A model generated the notes under the pieces. It saw nothing but the letters and a program-made list of their open reading frames with translations. It had not been told where the DNA came from and did not search any database. The position numbers and the translations under genes are program-made. A DNA stretch of 64,000 bases from Actinomycetota bacterium (GTDB taxonomy: Bacteria; Actinomycetota; Acidimicrobiia; Acidimicrobiales; Ilumatobacteraceae), in assembly GCA_026393475.1 (NCBI GenBank), contig JAPLAA010000009.1, positions 1 to 64,000 of the forward strand. Reading direction: 5' to 3'. Within the stretch, counting starts at the first letter, position 1; each line of letters opens with the position of its first letter. Shown here piece by piece: positions 27,718-37,518 of the stretch.

Positions 27718-27739
27718 TCCGAAGGAAAAGGCTGCCGAC

Positions 27740-28390
27740 ATGGCACTGAAAGCGATCGTTGGCGAGAAAGTCGCCATGAGCCAGGTGTGGGTGAACGACA
27801 AAGTCGTGCCCGTCACCGTGCTCCGCGTCGAGCCTGCACGCATCGTGCAGGTGAAGACCACCGAGCGCGACGGCTACACCGCCCTCCAGGTCACCTACGG
27901 CCAGAAGGACGCGAAGAAGCTCACCAAGCCCGAAGCAGGTCACTTCGCGAAGGCCGGCGTCCAGCCTGGTCGTCGTCTGGTGGAACTGCGTCTCGACTCG
28001 GTGGACGGTTTCGAGGTCGGCCAGGAGATCACCGTCGATCAACTCGCCCAGGGCGAAAAGGTCGACGTGACCGCAGTGAGCCGCGGCAAGGGCTTCGCCG
28101 GTGGCATGAAGCGTCACAACTTCAAGGGCCAGGGCGCCAGCCACGGTAACCACAAGCACCACCGTGCTCCTGGCTCGATCGGCCAGGCGAGCTTCGCCGG
28201 TCGCGTGTTCAAGGGTCTGCGCATGGCCGGTCACATGGGCCACGAGCAGGTCACCACGCTGAACCTCGAGGTGGTCGAAGCCGACACCGAGCGCAATCTG
28301 CTGCTGGTGAAGGGTTCCGTGCCGGGCCCCAACGGTGGTGTCGTCATCGTCCGAAACGCCGTCAAGGGCGCCAAGAAGGGAGCTCAGTGA
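27740..28390 (+). CDS. rplC: 50S ribosomal protein L3 (uL3)
   Basis: 216 aa, normal length. [50 protein letters not shown] and [13 protein letters not shown] mark L3, including the loop that reaches the peptidyl-transferase centre. It is the first gene of this transcription unit, with GAAGGAAAAGG eight bases upstream of ATG. In most bacteria rpsJ would precede it directly, but rpsJ is 27 kb away. Its stop overlaps rplD (TGATG). Confidence 0.97.
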   Translation: MALKAIVGEKVAMSQVWVNDKVVPVTVLRVEPARIVQVKTTERDGYTALQVTYGQKDAKKLTKPEAGHFAKAGVQPGRRLVELRLDSVDGFEVGQEITVDQLAQGEKVDVTAVSRGKGFAGGMKRHNFKGQGASHGNHKHHRAPGSIGQASFAGRVFKGLRMAGHMGHEQVTTLNLEVVEADTERNLLLVKGSVPGPNGGVVIVRNAVKGAKKGAQ

Positions 28391-29019
28391 TGGCCTCCAT
28401 CGCCGTGAAGACCGTCTCGGGCAAGAGCGCCGGTGACGTCCAGGTCGCCGACGACGTGTTCGGCATCCAGCCGAACGTGCCGGTGCTGCACCAGGTGGTC
28501 ACCGCCCAGCTCGCCGCCCGCCGTGCGGGTACGCAGAGCACCAAGACCCGCGCCGAGGTGTCGGGTGGCGGCAAGAAGCCGTTCAAGCAGAAGGGCACGG
28601 GCAACGCCCGTCAGGGTTCGACCCGCGCACCGCACTTCAGCGGTGGTGGCGTCGCCCTCGGCCCGAAGCCGCGCAAGTACGACCAGCGCACCCCCAAGAA
28701 GATGATCAACCTCGCACTGCGCTCGGCCCTCAGCGACCGCGCCGCCGAGGGCAAGATCGTCATCGTCGACGAGTGGGGCTTCGACGCCCCGAAGACCAAG
28801 GCCGCCAAGGCGGCCCTGGCCTCGCTCGGCATCGAGGGCAAGGCGCTGGTGGTCGTGGACCGCGACGACATCAACACGATCAAGAGCTTCCTCAACCTGC
28901 GTGAGGTGCAACTGATCGAGCGTGCCGAACTGAACGCCTACGACATCCTCTGCAACGAGTACATCGTGTTCAGCAAGGCCACCCTCCCCGTGTCAAAGAC
29001 CGAAAGCGCTGTGTCATGA
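28390..29019 (+). CDS. rplD: 50S ribosomal protein L4 (uL4)
   Basis: 209 aa from ATG28390, preceded by GGGAG; the GTG three bases earlier is not needed. VLHQVVTAQLAARRAGTQSTKTRAEVSGGGKKPFKQKGTGNARQ contains the extended loop that lines the exit tunnel. L4 is the translational and transcriptional autoregulator of the S10 operon in enterobacteria and would be the candidate ligand of the leader upstream of rplC. Its stop overlaps rplW (ATGA). Confidence 0.96.
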   Translation: MASIAVKTVSGKSAGDVQVADDVFGIQPNVPVLHQVVTAQLAARRAGTQSTKTRAEVSGGGKKPFKQKGTGNARQGSTRAPHFSGGGVALGPKPRKYDQRTPKKMINLALRSALSDRAAEGKIVIVDEWGFDAPKTKAAKAALASLGIEGKALVVVDRDDINTIKSFLNLREVQLIERAELNAYDILCNEYIVFSKATLPVSKTESAVS

Positions 29020-29306
29020 AAGACCCCCGCGACATCATCATCGCCCCCATCGTCTCGGAGAAGAGCTACGGCCTCATCGAGCAGGGCGTCTACACCTTCA
29101 AGGTCCACACCGACGCCAGCAAGCCCGAGATCCACGACGCCGTCGAGGCGATCTGGGGCGTCAAGGTCGTCAAGGTGAACACCCTGAACCGCAAGGGCAA
29201 GAAGACCCGAGCACGCCGCGCGAACAAGCAGGGCTCCAAGCCCGACACCAAGCGCGCCATCGTCACCCTGGCAGCGGGCAACGAGATCCCGCTGTTCGAG
29301 AACTGA
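29016..29306 (+). CDS. rplW: 50S ribosomal protein L23 (uL23)
   Basis: 96 aa. [19 protein letters not shown] and [19 protein letters not shown] identify L23, which binds 23S domain III and docks trigger factor and SRP at the tunnel exit. [21 protein letters not shown] is the basic rRNA-binding loop. ATG29016 overlaps the rplD stop by four bases, so translation is coupled. Confidence 0.96.
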   Translation: MKDPRDIIIAPIVSEKSYGLIEQGVYTFKVHTDASKPEIHDAVEAIWGVKVVKVNTLNRKGKKTRARRANKQGSKPDTKRAIVTLAAGNEIPLFEN

Positions 29307-29316
29307 GCAACGAGTC

Positions 29317-30153
<837 letters not shown>

Positions 30154-30159
30154 TCACCC

Positions 30160-30444
30160 ATGTCACGCAGTCTGAAGAAGGGCCCCTTCGTCGACGACCA
30201 CCTGTTGAAGAAGGTGGACGCGCAGAACGCGGCCGGCGAGCGCAAGGTCATCAAGACCTGGAGCCGTCGCAGCACCATCATCCCCGACATGGTCGGGCAC
30301 ACCATCGCCGTCCACGACGGTCGCAAGCACGTGCCGGTGTACGTCACCGAGAGCATGGTCGGTCACAAGCTGGGTGAGTTCAGCCCCACTCGTACCTTCA
30401 AGTACCACGCCGGCCAGGAGAAGAACGCGAAGGGTCGCCGCTGA
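30160..30444 (+). CDS. rpsS: 30S ribosomal protein S19 (uS19)
   Basis: 94 aa. [18 protein letters not shown] at the N-terminus and [23 protein letters not shown] are diagnostic. S19 binds the 30S head near the A site with S13. Preceded by GGAGG at 30145-30150. Its stop overlaps rplV (TGATG). Confidence 0.97.
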   Translation: MSRSLKKGPFVDDHLLKKVDAQNAAGERKVIKTWSRRSTIIPDMVGHTIAVHDGRKHVPVYVTESMVGHKLGEFSPTRTFKYHAGQEKNAKGRR

Positions 30445-31295
30445 TGACTGGTCCCAAGCTCAACGAGAAGTCCTTCGTCGCCGGCGAGCGTGCGGGCACG
30501 AAGGCCAGCGCCAAGTACGTCCGCATGTCGGCGTCGAAGGTGCGGGTCGTGCTCGACCTGGTTCGCGGGCTGCCCGTGAAGCAGGCCGACGAGGTGCTGC
30601 AGTTCACCGACCGTGAGGCCGCCGTCGTGGTGCGCAAGGTGCTGGCCTCGGCCGTCGCCAACGCCGTCCACAACGACGAGCAGGATGCCGACGAACTGTT
30701 CGTCCTCGCCTGCTACGCCGACGAGGGCCCGACGCTCAAGCGGTTCACCCCGCGTGCTCGCGGCCGCGCCGGTCGCATCAAGAAGCGCACCGCACACATC
30801 ACCGTCGTGGTGGCCCGTCTCGACGACGACCGCCTCGAGGTCGTGCAGGCCCGCGACGCACGTCGCACTGCCGCCGGTCGCCGTCGTGCCGCCGCCGGTG
30901 GCACCGTGGCCAGCCGCCGCGATCGCGTCGAGCGCAGCCGTCAGCGCGCCGCCGGTCTCAAGTCGGGCGACGCCGCTCCTGCGGACGACACGACCGACGT
31001 GTCCGATGCATCCGACGCTGCCGACGCTGCCGACGAGGCCGCCGCACCGCAGTGGGCCGGCTCCGCCGCCCCGCTCGCCGACGGCGCCTCCCCCGAGGGC
31101 TTCGACATCAAGGGCAATGCCGACTCGATGCTGTACCACGTGCCCGGCGGCCGCTACTACAACCAGACCGTCGCCGAGGTGTACTTCGACAGTGTCGAGA
31201 GCGCCGAGGCCGCCGGCTTCAGCGCCCCTGGCAGCCAGAAGTCCGACGAGAACGACGAAACCGCCGACGCAAGCGCCGACGGCGAGGAGAGCTGA
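30444..31295 (+). CDS. rplV: 50S ribosomal protein L22 (uL22) with acidic linker and C-terminal sunset-like domain
   Basis: 283 aa, about twice the usual length. Residues 1-137 are a normal L22 core, including the tunnel beta-hairpin tip ([16 protein letters not shown]). Residues about 138-172 are Arg/Ala-rich, then an Asp/Ala/Thr-rich acidic linker runs to about 215. Residues about 219-262 read [20 protein letters not shown] and then [19 protein letters not shown], matching from memory the sunset domain (IKGN, YHxPG, YY, AExAGF) seen on actinobacterial surface and accessory proteins. The tail is acidic. The reading frame is continuous and the next gene follows after 3 nt, so this is not a frameshift. 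Its role on the ribosome is unknown. Confidence 0.93.
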   Translation: MTGPKLNEKSFVAGERAGTKASAKYVRMSASKVRVVLDLVRGLPVKQADEVLQFTDREAAVVVRKVLASAVANAVHNDEQDADELFVLACYADEGPTLKRFTPRARGRAGRIKKRTAHITVVVARLDDDRLEVVQARDARRTAAGRRRAAAGGTVASRRDRVERSRQRAAGLKSGDAAPADDTTDVSDASDAADAADEAAAPQWAGSAAPLADGASPEGFDIKGNADSMLYHVPGGRYYNQTVAEVYFDSVESAEAAGFSAPGSQKSDENDETADASADGEES

Positions 31296-31298
31296 CAC

Positions 31299-32177
<879 letters not shown>

Positions 32178-32179
32178 CC

Positions 32180-32596
32180 ATGTTGATGCCGCGCAAAGTC
32201 GCACACCGCAAGCACCACCGGGGCCGCACCACCGGTCTCACCAAGGGCGGGGCCAACCTCGCCTTCGGTGAGTACGGGATCCAGGCACTCGAGCCGGGCT
32301 GGCTGACCGCCCGCCAGATCGAAGCAGCACGTATCGCCATGACCCGCGCCATCAAGCGCGGTGGCAAGGTGTGGATCAACGTCTTCCCCGACAAGCCCGT
32401 CACGAAGAAGCCGGCCGAGACCCGCATGGGTTCCGGCAAGGGCAACCCGGAGTTCTGGGTGGCCGTCGTGAAGCCGGGTCGCGTCCTGTTCGAGCTCTCG
32501 TTCCCGAACGAGGAGACGGCCAAGGCCGCCATGAACAAGGCGATCCAGAAGCTCCCGATCAAGGCTCGCATCATCACCCGCGAGGAGATCTACTGA
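32180..32596 (+). CDS. rplP: 50S ribosomal protein L16 (uL16)
   Basis: 138 aa from ATG32180 with GGGGAGGA seven bases upstream; ATG32186 is a secondary candidate. [38 protein letters not shown] and the end of the protein are canonical. L16 sits near the A-site tRNA and is required for late 50S assembly. A longer frame from 31754 lies inside rpsC and is rejected. Its stop overlaps rpmC (TGATG). Confidence 0.96.
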   Translation: MLMPRKVAHRKHHRGRTTGLTKGGANLAFGEYGIQALEPGWLTARQIEAARIAMTRAIKRGGKVWINVFPDKPVTKKPAETRMGSGKGNPEFWVAVVKPGRVLFELSFPNEETAKAAMNKAIQKLPIKARIITREEIY

Positions 32597-32811
32597 TGGC
32601 CCGCTCGAACGCAGAGCTCTCCGAGCTCTCCCTGTCGGCACTGGTCGACGAGCTGCGCGCGACGAAGCAGGAGGCGCTGAACCTGCGCTTCCGCAACGCG
32701 ACCGGTCAGCTCGACAACAACGCCGAGATCCGCACGGTGCGGCGCCAGATCGGCCGCATCAACACCTACATCCGTCAGCGCGAGATCGCTGCCGCCGAGA
32801 GCGGGAAGTGA
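32596..32811 (+). CDS. rpmC: 50S ribosomal protein L29 (uL29)
   Basis: 71 aa, two-helix protein. ELSLSALVDELRATKQEALNLRFRNATGQLDN and the following IRTVRRQIGRINT are conserved. L29 binds beside L23 at the tunnel exit. ATG32596 overlaps the rplP stop by one base. Confidence 0.95.
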   Translation: MARSNAELSELSLSALVDELRATKQEALNLRFRNATGQLDNNAEIRTVRRQIGRINTYIRQREIAAAESGK

Positions 32812-32814
32812 CCC

Positions 32815-33123
32815 ATGGCCGAAGAAACCACCACCCCAGCCGCCGCAGCTACCGCAGCTGAGCAGGGCGAGGCCCGCCACGCTCGCAAGACCCGCGAGGG
32901 CGTGGTCGTCTCCAACAAGATGGAGAAGACCGCCGTCGTCGCCGTCGTCGAGCGCGTGCGCCACCCGAAGTACGGCAAGTTCATGCTCCGCACGAAGAAG
33001 CTGTACGCCCACGACGAGACCAACGACGTCAACATCGGCGACAAGGTCCGCGTGATGGAGACCCGTCCGCTCAGCAAGTCCAAGCGCTGGCGCGTCATCG
33101 AAGTCCTGGAGCGTGCCAAGTGA
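32815..33123 (+). CDS. rpsQ: 30S ribosomal protein S17 (uS17)
   Basis: 102 aa. An Ala/Thr-rich N-terminal extension of about 25 residues precedes the S17 OB fold ([54 protein letters not shown]). S17 binds 16S helix 11 and is an early 30S assembly protein. The last codon and stop overlap rplN (GTGA). Confidence 0.95.
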   Translation: MAEETTTPAAAATAAEQGEARHARKTREGVVVSNKMEKTAVVAVVERVRHPKYGKFMLRTKKLYAHDETNDVNIGDKVRVMETRPLSKSKRWRVIEVLERAK

Positions 33124-33488
33124 TCCAGCAGGAATCCCGTCTCCGCGTCGCCGACAACAGCGGCGCCAAGGAAGTGCTCTGCATCAAGGTGCTGGGCGGC
33201 ACCCGTCGTCGCTATGCGTCGATCGGTGACATCTTCGTCGCCGCCGTGAAGGATGCGATCCCCGGCGCCGCCGTGAAGAAGGGCGACGTCGTCAAGTGCG
33301 TCGTCGTCCGTGTGAAGAAGGAGAAGCGCCGTCCCGACGGCAGCTATATCCGTTTCGACGAGAACGCGGCCGTCATCATCAAGGACGACCTCACCCCGCG
33401 TGGCACGCGCATCTTCGGCCCCGTCGGTCGTGAGCTGCGTGACAAGAAGTTCATGCGCATCGTCTCCCTGGCTCCGGAGGTGCTCTGA
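33120..33488 (+). CDS. rplN: 50S ribosomal protein L14 (uL14)
   Basis: 122 aa from GTG33120. [27 protein letters not shown] and [40 protein letters not shown] are diagnostic. L14 forms an intersubunit bridge and is the docking site for RsfS. The start codon overlaps the rpsQ stop. Confidence 0.96.
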   Translation: MIQQESRLRVADNSGAKEVLCIKVLGGTRRRYASIGDIFVAAVKDAIPGAAVKKGDVVKCVVVRVKKEKRRPDGSYIRFDENAAVIIKDDLTPRGTRIFGPVGRELRDKKFMRIVSLAPEVL

Positions 33489-33490
33489 CA

Positions 33491-33811
33491 ATGGCCGGCA
33501 ACAAGATGAAGCTGAAGAAGGGTGACACCGTGGTGGTCATCGCCGGCAAGGACAAGGGCAAGGAGGGCGAAGTCGCCCAGGTCTTCCCCACCGACAACAA
33601 GGTGATCGTCACCGGCGTCAACACCGCCAAGAAGCACCAGAAGGCTCGCAGCGCCACCCAGCAGGGCGGCATCATCGACCGCGACATGCCGGTCGACGCG
33701 AGCAACGTGATGCTCGTCCACAAGGGCAAGCCGACCCGTGTCGGCTACCAGACCGGAGCGGACGGCAAGAAGGTTCGAGTCGCCAAGCGCACCGGAGAGG
33801 TGATCGGGTGA
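33491..33811 (+). CDS. rplX: 50S ribosomal protein L24 (uL24)
   Basis: 106 aa. The KOW motif [18 protein letters not shown] initiates the SH3-like fold, and [24 protein letters not shown] is conserved. L24 initiates 50S assembly by binding the 5' domain of 23S rRNA. The stop overlaps rplE (GTGA). Confidence 0.96.
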   Translation: MAGNKMKLKKGDTVVVIAGKDKGKEGEVAQVFPTDNKVIVTGVNTAKKHQKARSATQQGGIIDRDMPVDASNVMLVHKGKPTRVGYQTGADGKKVRVAKRTGEVIG

Positions 33812-34470
33812 GCACTGAAACACAAACTGTGGGAACCGCACCGCGGCTGAAGCAGAAGTACAACGACGAGGTCAAGGGCGCGCTGCTCACGCAGCTCGGC
33901 CTGGCCAACGTGATGCAGGTGCCGAAGCTCGAGAAGATCGTGATCAACATGGGTGTCGGCAAGGCGACCCAGCAGCCCTCGCTGCTGGAGGGCGCCGTTC
34001 GTGACCTCACCCAGATCTCGGGTCAGAAGCCGATCGTCACCAAGGCCCGGACCTCCGTCGCCAGCTTCAAGCTGCGCGAGGGTCAGTCCATCGGCTGCAA
34101 GGTCACGCTCCGCGGCGACCGCATGTGGGAGTTCCTCGACCGCCTGATCGCCGTGGCCATCCCCCGTATCCGTGACTTCCGCGGCCTGCCGGCACACAGC
34201 TGGGACGGACGTGGCAACTACACCTTCGGTCTGAACGAGCAGACGGTGTTCCCCGAGATCGACTACGACAAGATCGACAGTCCTCGCGGCATGGACATCA
34301 CCATCGTGACGACGGCGGCCACCAACGAGCAGGGCAAGGCCCTCCTCGATGCGTTCGGCTTCCCGTTCAAGCGCGGCACCGATGCGGATGCCGCTCCGAA
34401 GAAGATCAAGCGTCGTGGCCCGGTGCGTGGTGGCAAGGGTGCCGCCAAGCCCGCGAAGAAGAAGAAGTAA
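33808..34470 (+). CDS. rplE: 50S ribosomal protein L5 (uL5) with basic C-terminal tail
   Basis: 220 aa from GTG33808 (GGAGAGG upstream). The conserved core includes [33 protein letters not shown] and [18 protein letters not shown], and ends near DAFGFPF. About 35 extra residues follow, very rich in Lys, Arg, Gly and Ala ([18 protein letters not shown]). L5 binds 5S rRNA and contacts the P-site tRNA. The basic tail is longer than the usual form and probably binds RNA. Confidence 0.95.
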   Translation: MSTETQTVGTAPRLKQKYNDEVKGALLTQLGLANVMQVPKLEKIVINMGVGKATQQPSLLEGAVRDLTQISGQKPIVTKARTSVASFKLREGQSIGCKVTLRGDRMWEFLDRLIAVAIPRIRDFRGLPAHSWDGRGNYTFGLNEQTVFPEIDYDKIDSPRGMDITIVTTAATNEQGKALLDAFGFPFKRGTDADAAPKKIKRRGPVRGGKGAAKPAKKKK

Positions 34471-34485
34471 GGGAAGGGCATCGAG

Positions 34486-34671
34486 ATGGCAAAGAAGTCC
34501 CAGATCAACAAGGCGAACGCCAAGCCCAAGTACAAGGTGCGCGGCTATACCCGTTGCCGCCGTTGTGGTCGCGCCCGTTCCGTCTACCGCCAGTTCGGCC
34601 TGTGCCGGATCTGCCTCCGTGAGATGGCTCACGCAGGCGAGATCCCGGGTCTGACCAAGGCCAGCTGGTGA
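34486..34671 (+). CDS. rpsZ: 30S ribosomal protein S14, zinc-binding type Z (uS14)
   Basis: 61 aa. Two CxxC pairs, CRRCG and CRICL, form the zinc site of the short type-Z S14. [20 protein letters not shown] is the N-terminus. Type Z is the Zn-containing paralogue; many actinobacteria also keep a zinc-free copy elsewhere, which is not in this window. Its translation would depend on zinc supply. Confidence 0.96.
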   Translation: MAKKSQINKANAKPKYKVRGYTRCRRCGRARSVYRQFGLCRICLREMAHAGEIPGLTKASW

Positions 34672-34680
34672 GGAGGAATC

Positions 34681-35082
34681 ATGCTCACTGATCCCATCGC
34701 CGACATGCTCACCCGTATCCGCAACGCCAACACGGCGATGCACGACGAGGTCCGCATGCCCTGCAGCAAGCAGAAGGTCGCACTCGCGAAGATCCTCGAG
34801 AAGGAGGGCTACATCGGCGGTTTCGCCGTGGCGCCGTCCACCTCGGGCCCTGGCGACGTGCTCACCATCCAGATGAAGTACTCGGCCGATCGTCACCGCA
34901 CGATCTCGGGTCTCCGTCGCATCTCCACCCCGGGCCTGCGGGTCTACCGCAAGGGCAACGCGATCCCTCGCGTGCTCGGCGGTCTGGGTGTTGCCGTCCT
35001 GTCCACCAGCAACGGGCTCATGACCGACCGCGATGCGCGCAAGCGCAACGTGGGCGGCGAAGTCCTCTGCTACGTCTGGTGA
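34681..35082 (+). CDS. rpsH: 30S ribosomal protein S8 (uS8)
   Basis: 133 aa, starting from ATG34681 after a strong [26 protein letters not shown] and the C-terminal GGEVLCYVW, with [15 protein letters not shown], are diagnostic. S8 binds 16S helix 21 and is the autoregulator of the spc operon in E. coli. No S8-like mRNA site was sought in detail. Confidence 0.97.
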   Translation: MLTDPIADMLTRIRNANTAMHDEVRMPCSKQKVALAKILEKEGYIGGFAVAPSTSGPGDVLTIQMKYSADRHRTISGLRRISTPGLRVYRKGNAIPRVLGGLGVAVLSTSNGLMTDRDARKRNVGGEVLCYVW

Positions 35083-35097
35083 TCGAGGAGACCTCCT

Positions 35098-35640
35098 ATG
35101 TCCCGCATCGGTAAGGCCCCCATCGCCGTTCCCGGCGGCGTCGACGTCAGCATCGCTGGCCCCGACGTCACCGTGAAGGGCCCGAAGGGCACCCTCAGCC
35201 GCACCGTTCCCGGCGCGATCACCGTCCGTCACGACGAGGGCCAGCTCATCGTGGAGCGTCCCGACGACGCCCGCGAGAATCGCTCGCTCCACGGCCTCAC
35301 GCGCACCCTGGTGAGCAACATGGTCGTCGGTGTCACCGACGGCTTCACCAAGGAGCTCGAGATCATCGGCGTCGGCTACCGCGCCGAGGCCCAGGGCCCC
35401 ACCACGTTGCGCCTCGCGCTCGGGTTCAGCCACCCGGTCGTCGTGAACGCCCCCGAGGGCATCACGTTCGAGACCCCGTCGCAGACCCGCATCATCGTGA
35501 AGGGCATCGACAAGGAAGTCGTCGGCCAGGTGGCCGCCAACATCCGTTCCATCCGCAAGCCCGAGCCCTACAAGGGCAAGGGCGTTCGCTACCTCGGCGA
35601 GAAGGTCTTGCGCAAGGCCGGCAAGACCGGAAAGAAGTGA
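35098..35640 (+). CDS. rplF: 50S ribosomal protein L6 (uL6)
   Basis: 180 aa, two repeated alpha/beta domains. [37 protein letters not shown] and the C-terminal [18 protein letters not shown] are canonical. L6 lies near the sarcin-ricin loop and factor-binding site. ATG follows GGAGACCTCCT. Confidence 0.97.
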   Translation: MSRIGKAPIAVPGGVDVSIAGPDVTVKGPKGTLSRTVPGAITVRHDEGQLIVERPDDARENRSLHGLTRTLVSNMVVGVTDGFTKELEIIGVGYRAEAQGPTTLRLALGFSHPVVVNAPEGITFETPSQTRIIVKGIDKEVVGQVAANIRSIRKPEPYKGKGVRYLGEKVLRKAGKTGKK

Positions 35641-35647
35641 GGACGCC

Positions 35648-36016
35648 ATGACGAAGGTCGCTCAGAAGCGCCGCGAAGGCCGGCTCATCCGCCATCGCCG
35701 CGTGCGCAAGAAGATCCACGGCACCGCGCAGCGTCCCCGCCTCGCGGTCTACCGTTCCAACAAGCACCTGGTGTTGCAGGTCATCGACGACGATCTCGGC
35801 GTGACCATCGCATCGGCGTCGAGCAACGAGGCCACGCAGCGTGCGGCCGGTCGTGGCTCGAACGTCGAGGCCGCCACCCGCTTGGGTCAGCTGGTCGCCG
35901 AGCGGGCCAAGGCCGCCGGCGTCGACAAGGTCGTGTTCGACCGCGGTGGCTTCGCCTACCACGGTCGGATCGCTGCGGTCGCCACCGCAGCTCGTGAAGC
36001 AGGTTTGGAGTTCTGA
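35648..36016 (+). CDS. rplR: 50S ribosomal protein L18 (uL18)
   Basis: 122 aa. [35 protein letters not shown] matches the 5S rRNA-binding region, and [26 protein letters not shown] is the conserved C-terminus. It forms the 5S RNP with L5. ATG35648 follows GAGGACGCC closely. Its stop overlaps rpsE (TGATG). Confidence 0.96.
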   Translation: MTKVAQKRREGRLIRHRRVRKKIHGTAQRPRLAVYRSNKHLVLQVIDDDLGVTIASASSNEATQRAAGRGSNVEAATRLGQLVAERAKAAGVDKVVFDRGGFAYHGRIAAVATAAREAGLEF

Positions 36017-36621
36017 TGGCTGGTCCCAGCAACTACGGCAACCGCGACAACCGCGGTGGCAACGAGCCCACGCCGGACCCGAACGGTCTCCGCGAATCTC
36101 GCGTCATCACCATCAACCGCGTCGCCAAGGTCGTCAAGGGTGGCCGTCGCTTCAGCTTCACCGCGCTCGTCGTGGTGGGTGACGGCAACGGTCGCGTCGG
36201 CCTCGGGTACGGCAAGGCCAAGGAAGTGCCACTGGCGATCCAGAAGGGCACCGAAGAGGCCAAGCGCAACCTGTTCGACGTGCCGCTGGCCGGCAGCACC
36301 ATCACCCACCCGATCATCGGCATCAACTCCGCCGGTCGCGTGCTGATGAAGCCCGCTGCCGCCGGTACCGGTGTGATCGCCGGTGGCGCCGCCCGCATCA
36401 TCCTCGAAGAGGCCGGCGTCCACGACGTGCTGTGCAAGTCGCTCGGCTCGTCGAACGCCATCAACGTCGCCCGCGCCACGATCAACGGCCTCAAGTCGCT
36501 GCAGCGCCCCGACGTCGTCGCGGCCCGCCGTGGTCTTGCCGCCGAGGACTTCGTGCCCAAGGGCGTGCTCAACTCGTACAACGAGCGCCAGAAGGCGCGC
36601 GCCGCAGGGGAGACCCACTGA
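36016..36621 (+). CDS. rpsE: 30S ribosomal protein S5 (uS5)
   Basis: 201 aa. A Gly/Asn-rich N-terminal segment leads into [38 protein letters not shown], the double-stranded RNA-binding fold. [20 protein letters not shown] is conserved in the second domain. S5 affects decoding fidelity and mRNA entry. Its stop overlaps rpmD. Confidence 0.97.
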   Translation: MAGPSNYGNRDNRGGNEPTPDPNGLRESRVITINRVAKVVKGGRRFSFTALVVVGDGNGRVGLGYGKAKEVPLAIQKGTEEAKRNLFDVPLAGSTITHPIIGINSAGRVLMKPAAAGTGVIAGGAARIILEEAGVHDVLCKSLGSSNAINVARATINGLKSLQRPDVVAARRGLAAEDFVPKGVLNSYNERQKARAAGETH

Positions 36622-36836
36622 TGCCCGGTCGCAAGCCCAACACCTACGAGGGTGAGAAGACCCTCACGGTCAAGCAGGTCCGTTCGGCGATCGCCAACAA
36701 GCCCAAGGCCGTCGGCACGCTCCGCGCGCTCGGTCTCGGCAGGATCGGCAACGTCAACACCCTGCCCGACCGCCCCGAGATCCGCGGCATGCTCGCTCGC
36801 GTGCCCCACCTGATCGAAGTTCAGGAGAACAACTGA
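36621..36836 (+). CDS. rpmD: 50S ribosomal protein L30 (uL30)
   Basis: 71 aa from ATG36621, overlapping the rpsE stop by one base. TVKQVRSAIANKPKAVGTLRALGLGRIGN and DRPEIRGMLARVPHLIEV identify L30. A longer upstream frame from 36432 is inside rpsE and is rejected. The stop overlaps rplO. Confidence 0.95.
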   Translation: MPGRKPNTYEGEKTLTVKQVRSAIANKPKAVGTLRALGLGRIGNVNTLPDRPEIRGMLARVPHLIEVQENN

Positions 36837-37330
36837 TGCGCGTCGACGAACTCTCACCCGCACCGGGGTCCAACAAGGCCAAGAAGCGCGTCGGTCGCGG
36901 CATCGGCGGCAAGGGCGGCAAGACCGCCGGCGCCGGTACCAAGGGTCAGCACTCTCGTGGTCGCGGCAAGGTCGCACGTGGCTTCGAAGGCGGCCAGATG
37001 CCGCTCAAGCAGCGTGTCCCCAAGCTGAAGGGCTTCAACAACCCCTTCCGCGTGGAGTACTCGCCGGTCAACCTCGACCAGGTCGCCGCCCTCGGCGAGT
37101 CGGCCGTCGGTCCCGAGGTGCTCGTGGCCAGCGGTCTCGTCCGCAAGGGCACCTTCGTGAAGGTGCTCGCCCGCGGCGAGATCACCGCAAAGGTCGACGT
37201 CACCGCCCATGGGGTGTCGAAGGCGGCCCAGGCTGCCATCGAGGCTGCCGGCGGTTCGGTCACCATCATCCCGCTGCCCTTCAAGTCCGGTCGCCCGCCG
37301 GTGCAGGGCAACCAGTTCACCAACCGCTAG
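36836..37330 (+). CDS. rplO: 50S ribosomal protein L15 (uL15)
   Basis: 164 aa. RVDELSPAPGSNKAKKRVGRG, then the Gly-rich SRGRGKVARGFEGGQMPLKQRVPKLKGFNN, are diagnostic. The last codons AAC CGC TAG form the first unit of a six-copy 9-bp tandem repeat, so the gene's stop codon has been amplified; the protein itself is of normal length. Confidence 0.96.
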   Translation: MRVDELSPAPGSNKAKKRVGRGIGGKGGKTAGAGTKGQHSRGRGKVARGFEGGQMPLKQRVPKLKGFNNPFRVEYSPVNLDQVAALGESAVGPEVLVASGLVRKGTFVKVLARGEITAKVDVTAHGVSKAAQAAIEAAGGSVTIIPLPFKSGRPPVQGNQFTNR

Positions 37331-37375
37331 AACCGCTAGAACCGCTAGAACCGCTAGAACCGCTAGAACCGCTAG
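37322..37375 (+). repeat. Six perfect 9-bp repeats (AACCGCTAG) carrying the rplO stop codon
   Basis: Units begin at 37322, 37331, 37340, 37349, 37358 and 37367 with no mismatch, followed by a partial AACCG. The first unit encodes the last two residues (Asn-Arg) and TAG of rplO. Every further unit repeats the same sense codons and stop in frame. Read-through at one stop would meet another 9 nt later. This is most simply replication slippage, but the perfect identity implies it is recent or maintained. Confidence 0.95.
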
Positions 37376-37412
37376 AACCGGTGATCGTCGCTCGGTTCCG
37401 TTCGATGTAGAC

Positions 37413-37444
37413 GGACCTGGCGCTCCTCGGGAGCGTCCAGGTCC
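37413..37444 (+). terminator. Long hairpin between rplO and secY
   Basis: GGACCTGG-CGCTCC pairs with GGAGCG-T-CCAGGTCC across a 3-4 nt loop, giving about 14 bp with one bulged T. The sequence after it (TAACATCACCCC) is not U-rich. It may attenuate transcription from the ribosomal genes into secY or act as a 3'-processing structure; the strand call assumes the operon direction. Confidence 0.6.
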
Positions 37445-37518
37445 TAACATCACCCCGTCGTTTCCGCCTCCGGCACCCTTCCGAACACCGCCGCCTCGAC
37501 CGCCTCCCAAGGAGCCTT

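Noticed and set aside
27281-27739. A tRNA gene or small protein gene in the rplC upstream region
   Set aside because: No cloverleaf with CCA-end features and no ORF with Shine-Dalgarno and coding bias; repeats and hairpins account for the structure.
37322-37375. CRISPR, attachment site or integron-like array
   Set aside because: A 9-bp direct repeat without spacers; it is better explained by replication slippage at the rplO stop.
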